Assembly (NCBI RefSeq): GCF_030268685.1
Contig: NZ_BSRQ01000012.1
Location: forward strand, 1-64,000
Direction of reading: 5' to 3'
Source of the DNA: Microtetraspora sp. NBRC 13810
GTDB taxonomy: Bacteria; Actinomycetota; Actinomycetes; Streptosporangiales; Streptosporangiaceae
DNA length: 64,000 bases
Below, piece by piece: positions 1 through 6,685 of the stretch. The notes below the pieces were generated by a model. It was given only the letters and a program-made list of their open reading frames with translations. It had not been told where the DNA came from and made no database searches. A program made the translations under genes and the position numbers. Position 1 is the first letter of the stretch; every line of letters starts with the position of its first letter.

Positions 1-117
1 GGCCGGTGGCGAACCCTGCAGCACATCACCGTCAGCCCCAGCCGAATCGGCGACGTCGCCCGCGCGGCGCTTGTCCTCACTCACTTCGAGCACGATTACC
101 TACCGGGAATTCGCTGA
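1..117 (+). CDS. C-terminal end of an unidentified protein (5' partial)
   Basis: Frame 1 is open from the first base to a TGA at 115-117 and gives 38 residues ending in HFEHDYLPGIR. Codon third positions are G/C rich, as expected for a real coding end. No family can be named from this tail. The start lies outside the window. Confidence 0.45.
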   Translation, partial: GRWRTLQHITVSPSRIGDVARAALVLTHFEHDYLPGIR

Positions 118-185
118 GATCACGTCAATGCGCGCCCCTCTAGAGGCACTTAATAGGCCATAGACGTGTCAGAGCGCATTTCGTG

Positions 186-578
186 TTACAGCGCTTCAGC
201 CAGCACGGCCTGCACAACGGCGGGCACGAGGGATTCCGTGATGGTGGCCATCACGGGACCACGCTGTTCCGCCGGCAGTTGCGCGACCTGGTCAACGACG
301 TCCGCGATGGGAGCGCCGAGTGCGATGCCGGTTGGGGCGAACAGTTGCACGATCCGCGCGGGGTCGGCCTCGTCTGGCCGCGTGTGGTGGAGCTGGTCGA
401 GCTCAAGGGAGACGCTGCTCAGGTCGCGGCCGGTATCGGCAGCGATCCGCGCGGCGAGGGCAGGCCGTCGGAAGTGGGCCCATTCGCCGGGGCGCCATCG
501 CATGGCGTCGTCAGAAAGGTGGTCGACGATGGCGTAGTCGATGGTGTCGACGGTGTGCTTGGGGTTCACGGGCGTCAC
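186..578 (-). CDS. hypothetical protein, 130 aa
   Basis: The protein starts with GTG (a second in-frame GTG lies 9 bases downstream) and has no signal peptide or membrane segment. It is acidic, with regularly spaced leucines and alanines and a region (about residues 25-60) that could form helices, followed by a hydrophobic C-terminal helix-like stretch. The opposite strand of this interval has unconvincing arginine- and serine-rich frames, which supports the minus strand. The upstream minus-strand gene ends 12 bases away, so the two may be co-transcribed. I do not recognise the family. Confidence 0.6.
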   Translation of the reverse strand: MTPVNPKHTVDTIDYAIVDHLSDDAMRWRPGEWAHFRRPALAARIAADTGRDLSSVSLELDQLHHTRPDEADPARIVQLFAPTGIALGAPIADVVDQVAQLPAEQRGPVMATITESLVPAVVQAVLAEAL

Positions 579-590
579 CCTATGAGGTGG

Positions 591-1163
591 TCAGTGGTGC
601 CGAATTTCATGCCGCGGGTCGCCACGGCGAGAGCCGGACACGGGCGGGATCAGTCGTCTGACTCGGCGGCGGTCTGCGGCTCCTCCGACCTCAAGAACGT
701 GGAGCGGTGCTGGGCCCCTCGACGAACCGACGAGTGTGCTGGAACGCATCGGTTCGGGACTGGAGCCATTCGGATCAGTGTCTCGACGGCTCCCGGACTT
801 CGTGCCGGCGGGCAGCCTCGTGCGGGGTAGGCGTGGGGGCGTTGATCGGCAGCGGAGCCAGAGGTCAGTTCGCTCAAACGGGGGCTCATCGGAGTACTCG
901 CGATCCGGGATCTCGGCCGCGGACTCGCTGCCCAAAACCTCCGCTCGCACGGGTTCATCTTGCTCGCGCGCAATCACGGTGCGCAGCGCTGCGGGCTCCT
1001 CTTGCTCCCGCGCAATCACGGTGCGCAGCGCTTCGGTCATGGACCGACCGTACCCAGTGCCGATCTGCTTCCCGTCGGCATCCAGGGCGGTCGCCATGAG
1101 AGCTTCTGGCTCGCCTAGCGCCTCAAAGCCTGGGAGAAACCCGGGAGAAACGATCTTGAGCAT
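591..1163 (-). CDS. hypothetical protein, up to 190 aa (C-terminal half doubtful)
   Basis: The frame starts at ATG 1163. The first 100 residues look protein-like and contain a duplicated 14-residue unit (core LRTVIAREQ, residues about 46-73). The last 80 residues are arginine- and proline-rich and look like an out-of-frame read, so the real gene may be shorter or frameshifted. No domain is recognised. It lies just outside the tRNA-bounded element and could belong to another integrated element further left. Confidence 0.4.
   Translation of the reverse strand: MLKIVSPGFLPGFEALGEPEALMATALDADGKQIGTGYGRSMTEALRTVIAREQEEPAALRTVIAREQDEPVRAEVLGSESAAEIPDREYSDEPPFERTDLWLRCRSTPPRLPRTRLPAGTKSGSRRDTDPNGSSPEPMRSSTLVGSSRGPAPLHVLEVGGAADRRRVRRLIPPVSGSRRGDPRHEIRHH
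961..1032. repeat. in-frame 42-bp tandem duplication
   Basis: The 30 bases at 961-990 recur at 1003-1032 with one mismatch, a period of 42 bp (14 codons). The duplication keeps the minus-strand frame and doubles the LRTVIAREQ unit, which suggests slippage within a gene. Confidence 0.75.
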
Positions 1164-1213
1164 GGCTCATCTAGGTTCACCGACGCTCTCTCTGGTTCAC
1201 CGAGACTCCGCGT

Positions 1214-1246
1214 CTGACCAGGGCGATCCATGATCGCCCTGGTCAG
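1214..1246. repeat. perfect 15-bp inverted repeat with 3-base loop
   Basis: CTGACCAGGGCGATC at 1214-1228 is the exact reverse complement of 1232-1246, separated by CAT. It ends 18 bases before the tRNA fragment. There is no following T run, so it is not a canonical intrinsic terminator. It may be a bidirectional terminator, a protein-binding site or part of a recombination region. Confidence 0.7.
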
Positions 1247-1264
1247 GCCAGTGCGCGGACGGTG

Positions 1265-1308
1265 CTGATAAGGAAGAGGTCCCAGGTTCAAGTCCTGGTA
1301 GCCCCACC
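1265..1308 (+). repeat. left attachment-site copy: 3' part of tRNA-Ile(GAT)
   Basis: These 44 bases are identical to 6129-6172. They read as the 3' part of a tRNA: anticodon loop CTGATAA (anticodon GAT), 3' anticodon stem GGAAG, T arm CCAGG-TTCAAGT-CCTGG, acceptor strand TAGCCCC, discriminator A and CC. The upstream bases cannot pair as the 5' anticodon stem and no 5' half precedes it, so this is a fragment and not a functional gene. It is the left boundary of the integrated element. Confidence 0.85.
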
Positions 1309-1316
1309 CAGCTCAG

Positions 1317-1348
1317 AGGCCATTTCCCGGCAGGGAAGTGGCCTTTTT
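1317..1348 (+). terminator. intrinsic terminator after the tRNA fragment
   Basis: A 12-bp stem (1317-1328 pairing with 1333-1344, one G-T wobble) with loop GGCA is followed by TTTTT. It is a strong rho-independent terminator on the plus strand, nine bases downstream of the tRNA fragment. It would block tRNA or leftward chromosomal transcripts from entering the element antisense to the integrase. Confidence 0.8.
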
Positions 1349-1359
1349 CGATCTTCCGG

Positions 1360-1379
1360 GTGACTAAGTGAGTGACTAC
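1360..1379. promoter_or_regulatory. candidate integrase arm-type site (left)
   Basis: GTGACTAAGTGAGTGACTAC overlaps the integrase stop codon and contains two GTGACTA-like words. A 17/20 match lies at the other end of the element (6014-6033). Paired, similar sites next to both core sites are what arm-binding sites of tyrosine integrases look like. The assignment is an inference. Confidence 0.4.
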
Positions 1380-2542
1380 GCTCCCTTGACCTCGATGGGG
1401 AAGATCATGTTTATCGCCTCGGCCCCATCGAGCAGCACGGGGCGGAGCTGCTTGCGGTAGACCTTCTCCGTCACCACGGTCCCCTTGTGGCCGACCAGGC
1501 GGGAAATGTTCTCCAGGGCCATGCCGGAGTCCGACAGCAGCGAGACGAAGCTGTGCCGCATCTCCCGGGGAGTCCACTCGTCCTCGTTGAGATCGGTCCT
1601 CTTGAGGATCACCCGGAAGGCCCGGCGGACGTTGGCCGCGTCCAGCTCGGTCCCGTGCTTGCTCGCGAAGACGAGGTCATTCTCCTGCCACAAGTTCCCC
1701 GCTCTCTCTCGTGCGAGTGTCTGCCGCTCACGGTGCCCGCGCAGCGCGTCTACGCACAGCCTGGGGAGAGCGAGGGTGCGCCGGGACTTCTCGGTTTTGG
1801 TGTCTCCCCCGACTCGTACCGAGCGCCACACCATGATCGACGGCGGGAGCGGGGGATCCGCGTCCGGCTGGCCGTCCAGGTCCACATGCGCCCAGGTGAG
1901 CGCCCGTAACTCCTCGGTCCTGGCGCCGATGAGGAGCGACACCACGACGTAGGCGTACAGGATCGCCCCCTCGGCCGCCCTGAGCACCGACGCCGCCTGG
2001 TCGAGCGTCAGCGACTTCGAGGGACGCCCCTCCTGTCCCTTGGGGATCTCGCACAGCATCACCACGTTGCGCTTGACCTTGTCGCGCGCCTGGGCGCGGG
2101 CGATGGACCGCTTGAGAATCGAGTGGATCTTCCGCAGGGTCTCCGTGCTCAGGATCTTTGACTTGGTCGCCAGCCACCGGTCCACGTCGTCGGCGGACAG
2201 CTCCCGGAGCTTGCGAGCGCCCAGCGCGGGGATCACGTGCTGCTCCGCCAGGATGCGGCGGTTCGTGACCGTGGAGGCTTCCCGTCCGTTGAGACCGAAC
2301 TCCAGCCAGTCGCGTACGGCGTCGCCCACGGTGTGGTTGTGCGCGGCCGTGGTCAGGCCGTCGTCGTAGTCGCGGATGATCTCTTTGAGTTTGGCCTTGG
2401 CTTCGGTCTTGGTCTTGCCGCTGGCCTTCTTGACGATGCGCTTTCCGGCGGGGGTGTAGCCGACGGTCACTGAGGCGATCCAGCGTTCGCGGGTCTCGTC
2501 CCAGTGCAGGCCGCCGTCTCCCCGGCTGCGTCGGGTGGTCAT
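1376..2542 (-). CDS. int: site-specific tyrosine recombinase (integrase)
   Basis: A 388-aa phage-type integrase. Residues 10-60 resemble the N-terminal arm-binding domain, about 68-160 the SAM-like core-binding domain, and 175-375 the catalytic domain. Catalytic residues visible: Arg208 in GARTEEL, Lys249, Arg329 in PREMRHSF, His352 in LVGHKG and the nucleophile Tyr362 in KVYRK. The first position of the usual HxxR box is Arg326, which is common in actinomycete integrases. The start at ATG 2542 is preceded by a GGAAGCGAGG-type site. The stop codon lies 68 bp from the left attachment core. It should recombine the tRNA-Ile att sites to integrate and excise the element. Confidence 0.93.
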   Translation of the reverse strand: MTTRRSRGDGGLHWDETRERWIASVTVGYTPAGKRIVKKASGKTKTEAKAKLKEIIRDYDDGLTTAAHNHTVGDAVRDWLEFGLNGREASTVTNRRILAEQHVIPALGARKLRELSADDVDRWLATKSKILSTETLRKIHSILKRSIARAQARDKVKRNVVMLCEIPKGQEGRPSKSLTLDQAASVLRAAEGAILYAYVVVSLLIGARTEELRALTWAHVDLDGQPDADPPLPPSIMVWRSVRVGGDTKTEKSRRTLALPRLCVDALRGHRERQTLARERAGNLWQENDLVFASKHGTELDAANVRRAFRVILKRTDLNEDEWTPREMRHSFVSLLSDSGMALENISRLVGHKGTVVTEKVYRKQLRPVLLDGAEAINMIFPIEVKGA

Positions 2543-3166
2543 GATGCCTCGCTTCCTGTCCGAGAAGTGCCACGTGGTCGGGGATTGGCTCAGAGTTTCT
2601 TTACTGGTTCAAGGCGCCAGCGCTTCGCGCCGCCGCACGGCGGGACACGCCCCGCCGCCCCGGCACGGCCAGCGGGCCGGGCGTGCGGCCCTGGCGGCCG
2701 GTCCCGACCCGCGCCAGCCGGGACGGCACGGCGTAAGCCCGCCGCCCACCGCACCGAGCACCCGCCGAACCGAACGCACCCGCCGCCCTGGTACGCGCTG
2801 CCGCCTGCCGCTCCGACCACCGGCCCAACCGCTTCGCGGCCCCTACGGGGTGCCATTCGGCATTGCGCCGGCCGTCTCCACTCCCGTCGATGGTTTTCCT
2901 GGGTTGCGGGCCGTGACTCCCCCGCCCCCGCTGCCGGAGTGTTCGTGTCCCTCGGTCGGCGTCAACTCCGTCTGTACCTGTTGGGTGTGGGGTACCGGTG
3001 TACGCCGTGGGGCAACGGACACGCGAAGACGGAGTTGACCCCTCGGTCGGGACACACGGTCTGGCAGCTGTCGGGGGCGGGGGAGGAATGGGCCGGAACT
3101 CTGCATGGTGGCCCCTGGTAGGCGTGGCGACGCCGTCCCTCCGAAGCACACGCCGCCACGCCCGTT
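2543..3166. other. gene-less stretch upstream of the integrase
   Basis: No frame on either strand has convincing protein character; all are arginine-, proline- or glycine-rich shadow reads. An excisionase would be expected here in an AICE, but no small helix-turn-helix frame was seen. Positions 2590-2860 are very GC-rich. The main content is the large inverted repeat at 2918-3084. Confidence 0.55.
2918..3084. repeat. large imperfect inverted repeat (nested perfect arms)
   Basis: Outer arms TCCCCCGCCCCCG (2918-2930) and its exact complement (3072-3084) flank inner arms GTCAACTCCGTCT (2961-2973) and its exact complement (3027-3039). The sequence between outer and inner arms also largely complements. 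The result is two 56-base arms around a 53-base loop. The 10-mer CCTCGGTCGG also occurs as a direct repeat beside both inner arms. It could be a replication or transfer origin, or a structured RNA. The function is unknown. Confidence 0.75.
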
Positions 3167-3454
3167 CTACCGGGCTTTCCCGGACAGCAGTGCCGTCCAG
3201 GTCGCCCGAGCTTTGGCGATCGACCAGCGGTGGCTCTCGTCCACCCGGTGGCCGTCGTCGAGTTGGAGGGTGCGCCGTATGAACCCCTGTCCGCCGCCCT
3301 GGAACAGCTCGTACACGGTGGCCCGGCACCCGCATGTCCACGCCACCGGCCGCACCCGCTCCAGGACCCGTTCTGGTGCGCGCCAGTCGAGCCGGACATG
3401 ACCGTGTTGCGCCATGCCCAGGTGTGGGCTCACGCAGGTCTCAAGCATCGTCAC
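3167..3454 (-). CDS. hypothetical protein, 95 aa, translationally coupled
   Basis: A small protein starting at GTG 3454, which overlaps the stop codon of the upstream gene (GTGA overlap), so translation is probably coupled. It has two cysteines in a TCGC cluster near the middle and several tryptophans (DWRAP, SHRWSI, ATWTALL), and is basic with no signal peptide. The frame carries real codon bias while the other frames do not. I do not recognise the family. With its upstream partner it forms an operon divergent from the XRE-DUF5919 gene and probably shares its operator region. Confidence 0.6.
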   Translation of the reverse strand: MTMLETCVSPHLGMAQHGHVRLDWRAPERVLERVRPVAWTCGCRATVYELFQGGGQGFIRRTLQLDDGHRVDESHRWSIAKARATWTALLSGKAR

Positions 3455-3795
3455 AACGGCGCCGCCTCTGCCCTCGGTGCTCGCAGCGGAGGCGCGGGGT
3501 GTGCGGCACAGAGATCGACATAGCGGGCGGCGATCCGGTGAGCGGCTGCCACCGGGGTGCCCGCCGGATGTGTCGCGTATTTCCTGCGACCCGTCCGTGC
3601 GGAGTGTTCCCCGTTCCACCACATGAAGTGGAAGCCGTCGGACCAGACGAGCAGGTCCACCCACACGCTCAGCAGGGCCGCGCCGTGCCCCTGGTGAACG
3701 TCGGCGGCTATCCCGAGATCGGCGAGAGCGGCGCGAAGCTGTTCGGCCGCATGAGAGGAACGGGCTGCTTCTGTGATCACTGCGTTGAGGGGCAT
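3451..3795 (-). CDS. hypothetical protein, 114 aa
   Basis: First gene of a two-gene minus-strand operon, starting at ATG 3795. The N-terminal part (about residues 10-40) reads like an amphipathic helix followed by a strand. A tryptophan-rich centre (WVDLLVWSDGFHFMWW) suggests a small ligand-binding or DNA-mimic fold. The alanine-rich C-terminus ends in the overlap with the next gene. No family is recognised. The 170-bp gap to the divergent XRE gene contains the operator repeats, so the two operons are likely controlled together. Confidence 0.65.
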   Translation of the reverse strand: MPLNAVITEAARSSHAAEQLRAALADLGIAADVHQGHGAALLSVWVDLLVWSDGFHFMWWNGEHSARTGRRKYATHPAGTPVAAAHRIAARYVDLCAAHPAPPLRAPRAEAAPL

Positions 3796-3858
3796 CGCTC
3801 TCCGGGAGGTCTCGGATGGTCGTGACCAGGCGGTCGCGACTCATGTCGTTCGTGGGAG

Positions 3859-3887
3859 GGGACGTTTTTTGAGGCTTGATACGTCCC
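3859..3887. promoter_or_regulatory. operator-like inverted repeat 1
   Basis: GGGACGT (3859-3865) and ACGTCCC (3881-3887) are exact complements 15 bases apart. The same arms recur at 3940-3969 with a similar spacer (T-run, GAGG, T-A rich end). This copy lies 64 bp upstream of the divergent minus-strand gene start and probably overlaps its promoter. Confidence 0.65.
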
Positions 3888-3939
3888 TAAGCATGCTGAT
3901 CAGGGCGGGGACGATGGAACTTCACTTGGGGACGGTGAC

Positions 3940-3969
3940 GGGACGTCTTTGGAGGCGTATAAACGTCCC
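3940..3969 (+). promoter_or_regulatory. operator-like inverted repeat 2 over a leaderless promoter
   Basis: GGGACGT (3940-3946) and ACGTCCC (3963-3969) are 16 bases apart and abut the ATG at 3970. The spacer ends in TATAAA (3958-3963), a good -10 box six bases before the ATG, with a -35-like TGACGG about 16 bases upstream. This predicts a leaderless mRNA for the XRE gene and autoregulation by its product. Confidence 0.6.
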
Positions 3970-4719
3970 ATGGCACCCAACGAGCGCCTGCGGTCCGCGC
4001 TGCTCCACGCGGGCATCAGCGTCCGGCAACTGGCCGAGGCGGTAGGGGTCGATCCCAAGACCGCCGAACGATGGGTCAACACTGGCCGTACGCCACACCC
4101 GGGCATCGCCCACCGGGCCGCGATCGTGCTCCGGGAGGACCTCGCCCACCTGTGGCCCGCGATCGAGCAGGGAAAGCGACGTCATCGAGGGAGCGGTGAA
4201 CTGGTCGCCGCCTACCCCACCCGCGCCTCCGCGCCCCTGGACATGTGGCGGACCCTGTTCGAGCGCGCGGAGCAACGCATCGGCATCCTGGTCTACGCCG
4301 CGAACTTCCTGCACGAGTCGTGGCCGGACTTCAACGACCTTCTCGCGTCGAAGGCACGGGAGGGGTGTCGCGTCCGCATCTTGCTCGGTGACGCCGACTC
4401 ACTCGTCATTCGGGGCAGGGGTGCTGAGGAACTGTTCGGGCACGGCATCGAGTCGCGCTGCCGGGTGGCGCTCATGCACTACCGGCCGCTGACGGAATCG
4501 TCGAACGTCGAGCTGCGCGTGCACGACACCACGCTCTACAACTCCCTGTTCCTGGGGGACGATCACATGATCGTCAACGCGCACGTCTTCGGCATGAACG
4601 CCTACGGCGCCCCGGTCTACCACCTGCGCCACATGCGCGAGGAAGGGCTGTTCGACACCTACGCCACCAGCTTCGAAGCCGTGTGGAAACAGTCCCGGCT
4701 GCCCGGTGAGGAGAGGTAG
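3970..4719 (+). CDS. XRE family regulator with DUF5919 domain
   Basis: A 249-aa protein with an N-terminal helix-turn-helix (residues 4-45, core SVRQLAEAVGVDPKTAERW) and a C-terminal DUF5919 domain (about 85-240). The latter is recognised by the sequence around RIGILVYAANFLHE, VRILLGDADS, MHYRPL and TTLYNSLFLGDDHM. DUF5919 resembles phospholipase-D-like folds, but no clear HxK pair is visible. The ATG at 3970 is chosen because the N-terminus then fits an HTH directly; an in-frame TTG lies at 3949. The NUDIX gene begins at the base after its stop. It likely represses its own operon and the divergent genes, with the C-terminal domain sensing a small molecule. Confidence 0.85.
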   Translation: MAPNERLRSALLHAGISVRQLAEAVGVDPKTAERWVNTGRTPHPGIAHRAAIVLREDLAHLWPAIEQGKRRHRGSGELVAAYPTRASAPLDMWRTLFERAEQRIGILVYAANFLHESWPDFNDLLASKAREGCRVRILLGDADSLVIRGRGAEELFGHGIESRCRVALMHYRPLTESSNVELRVHDTTLYNSLFLGDDHMIVNAHVFGMNAYGAPVYHLRHMREEGLFDTYATSFEAVWKQSRLPGEER

Positions 4720-5190
4720 GTGGCCCGCACCGAGTACTACGACGATCCTGACGCCCCCGAGCCGAACAGTCTGGTCGTGGGAGTGTCCGCTGTGGTCGTC
4801 GACGACGAGGGACGCATCCTCATGCAGCGGCGCACCGACAACGGGCTGTGGGCGTTGCCCGGCGGCGGGATGGACCTCACCGAGTCGGTGCCGCAGGCGG
4901 CTGTACGGGAGGTGAAGGAGGAGACCGGCTACGACGTGGAGGTGACCGGCATGGTCGGCCTCTACACCGATGCCCGGCACATCATCGCCTACAGCGACGG
5001 GGAGGTACGCCGCCAGTTCAACGTCTGCCTGACGGCCCGCGTCGTCGGCGGAGCACTCGCGGTCAGCGACGAGTCGACCGACGTTCGCTGGATCAGTCCC
5101 GATGAGTTCGAGGAACTGTCGATGCACGACACCCAGCGACTCCGGATCGGGCACTTTCTCGACGGGACTGTCTCGCCGTACATCGGCTAA
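4720..5190 (+). CDS. NUDIX hydrolase
   Basis: A 156-aa protein starting at GTG 4720, directly after the XRE stop codon, so coupled to it. The Nudix box is complete: GGG at 48-50, Glu in LTESV, then REVKEETGY at about 64-72, matching G-x5-E-x7-REVxEExGx. The fold length is normal for a stand-alone NUDIX enzyme that cleaves nucleoside-diphosphate-linked substrates; the substrate cannot be told. In the actinomycete element pSAM2 the Pif immunity factor is a Nudix protein, so a role in excluding related elements is possible here (inference). The XRE-NUDIX pairing is common in actinomycetes. Confidence 0.9.
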   Translation: MARTEYYDDPDAPEPNSLVVGVSAVVVDDEGRILMQRRTDNGLWALPGGGMDLTESVPQAAVREVKEETGYDVEVTGMVGLYTDARHIIAYSDGEVRRQFNVCLTARVVGGALAVSDESTDVRWISPDEFEELSMHDTQRLRIGHFLDGTVSPYIG

Positions 5191-5272
5191 GCCGGAAATC
5201 CAGCGGGGTAAAGGTTTTGAAACACCGGTGCCGCGCGGGGATGGCCGGATAGCACCCCTGACCTTTTGTGTC

Positions 5273-5956
5273 TTAGATCCCGTGGCTGGCCGCATCCGGC
5301 GTCAGCGCGAGCACGCCGGTTCCTCGGACCTTTGTCTCACGCGTCAAGGCGAACGGGCTGACGCCGTACGCGGCGGCGATCTCAGGGGCCAGGTGGAAGG
5401 CGGCCCATGCCCACTCCTCGATCTGTTCACTGCTTGCGGCTTGCAGGTCTCCGTCGGCCGGAAGCCCTAGTTCCAAGCGTCGTGCCTGTTCCTGGGGCAG
5501 CGGATCGCCGAGGGTGAGCAGTTCGTCATCCAGCTCGCCGGTCGCCGCGTACCGGCGTACGACGCTGCCGTGTTCGGCCACCAGCCATGCCGAGCCGTCC
5601 CCTTGCTCGCCGTAGTAATAGGCCTGGGCCTCTCCGTAGCGAGCACTGAGCGCCTCGCACAACCTGAGCACATCCTCGTGGCGCTCGCTGCCGCAAGGAT
5701 CGCACCAGGCCCCGATGACCAGGGTCCAGCTGTCTACTTCGGGGGTGACAAAGACTCGCGACAGGTGATGGCGATCATCCGGGTCGCCGTGTGCATCGGC
5801 GTCGATCACTTCTTGGGCCTCGGCGAATGTGATCGGTGTGGGCGAGGACAGGCCTAAGACTTCCATGACGCCCACCTGGTCACCGGTCGGGACCGCGATC
5901 CAGTGGTTCCAGCACGTCGATACCGGCCCAGGCCAGTCCTTCACCTCTGCCCGCAC
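5273..5956 (-). CDS. hypothetical protein, 227 aa
   Basis: Starts at GTG 5956 and ends convergently 82 bp from the NUDIX gene. It is acidic and soluble, with no signal peptide. It contains a CDPCGSERHEDV stretch and several tryptophans, and the overall look resembles actinobacterial proteins of unknown function that score acidity and beta structure like small immunity or effector-binding domains. No catalytic motif is visible. It is the last gene before the right attachment site, so it is cargo of the element. Confidence 0.7.
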   Translation of the reverse strand: MRAEVKDWPGPVSTCWNHWIAVPTGDQVGVMEVLGLSSPTPITFAEAQEVIDADAHGDPDDRHHLSRVFVTPEVDSWTLVIGAWCDPCGSERHEDVLRLCEALSARYGEAQAYYYGEQGDGSAWLVAEHGSVVRRYAATGELDDELLTLGDPLPQEQARRLELGLPADGDLQAASSEQIEEWAWAAFHLAPEIAAAYGVSPFALTRETKVRGTGVLALTPDAASHGI

Positions 5957-6013
5957 GAGCCCACTATGCCAGGCCGCCAGAGTGGCCGGTGCGGAGGTTG
6001 AATCTCAAAATGA

Positions 6014-6033
6014 GTGACCAACTGAGTGACAAC
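6014..6033. promoter_or_regulatory. candidate integrase arm-type site (right)
   Basis: GTGACCAACTGAGTGACAAC matches the left-end site (1360-1379) at 17 of 20 positions and lies 95 bp inside the right tRNA fragment. Similar words at both ends of an element fit arm-type integrase binding sites. Confidence 0.4.
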
Positions 6034-6128
6034 GACCACGGACGAGGCTGGACGTCGGTGGATCACCATGGACCGTACGTGCAGGTAGGAGCGGGTACAG
6101 CTCATGGTCCCGCCCTCACCCGCCTTGC

Positions 6129-6172
6129 CTGATAAGGAAGAGGTCCCAGGTTCAAGTCCTGGTAGCCCCACC
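6129..6172 (+). repeat. right attachment-site copy: 3' part of tRNA-Ile(GAT)
   Basis: Identical over 44 bases to 1265-1308. The bases just upstream (CTTGC before the CTGATAA loop) almost restore the anticodon stem, but no D arm or 5' acceptor strand is present, so this is again a tRNA fragment. It marks the right boundary of the element, with the BREX locus beginning 513 bp further on. Confidence 0.85.
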
Positions 6173-6685
6173 GTGTTTTCCCAGTAGAGGCTGGATCCCG
6201 AGGTCGTGGATCTGGCCTCTTGATCGTTTGACGGTCATTTGACCGTTGCGCAGGACGGTCCCTCAGCACGAGACGCTCAATCTTCGCATCAGCTGCGAGG
6301 CAGCCGTGCCTTCGCTGCGCGTTCGGTCGGTGCCGAGGTTGCCGGGTGTAGTCGGACCGGACACGGCTATCCGGGCGATGCGGTCCACCGCAGTCAGCTC
6401 CCACGGGCTGCGTCCAGGCTGACCCGCAATCTCTGGACCTCGCCAAGCCGGCCTTCGCGTTCGACGGTGATCCGCGTGATCACGAATCCCGTCTGGGCTT
6501 TAGAAGGCCCCTGTCGGTCGGGGAGGAATGGAGTGAGCGTTCTCATCCCAGTAACTTGGCGTCTCTCCCACAACGTTCTCTTATTTGATTCCTCAAACGT
6601 CCAAGTTCGTCGATACGATCGGCGCAAGGGTTCCGTCACGTCTGGTGATCGACGAGGCATGACATCGATAAAGCGGAGTGGGCGC
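6173..6685. promoter_or_regulatory. upstream region of the BREX operon
   Basis: About 510 bp with no convincing gene. A 7-bp inverted repeat (ACGGTCA-TT-TGACCGT) lies around 6228-6243. A comparatively AT-rich patch at 6575-6625 (TTATTTGATTCC, TCGATACGATCG) is the likely promoter region for pglW. The box assignment is uncertain. Confidence 0.35.

Larger units (their letters stand above)
1265..6172. mobile_element. integrated element bounded by tRNA-Ile fragments
   Basis: The segment lies between two identical 44-bp tRNA-Ile 3' fragments. A tyrosine integrase sits beside the left copy with its 3' end facing it, the usual layout of actinomycete integrative elements. Cargo: two coupled small minus-strand genes, an XRE-DUF5919/NUDIX operon and one unknown gene. 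No Rep, FtsK-like transfer gene or excisionase is visible, so it is either a decayed AICE or a small passenger island. Because both ends are partial tRNA copies, the intact tRNA-Ile gene should lie to the left of the window, with this element as one member of a tandem accretion. Confidence 0.75.

Noticed and set aside
1225-1308. Functional tRNA-Ile gene at the left boundary
   Set aside because: The upstream bases cannot form the 5' anticodon stem, D arm or acceptor strand; only the 3' part is present. The same holds at 6129-6172.
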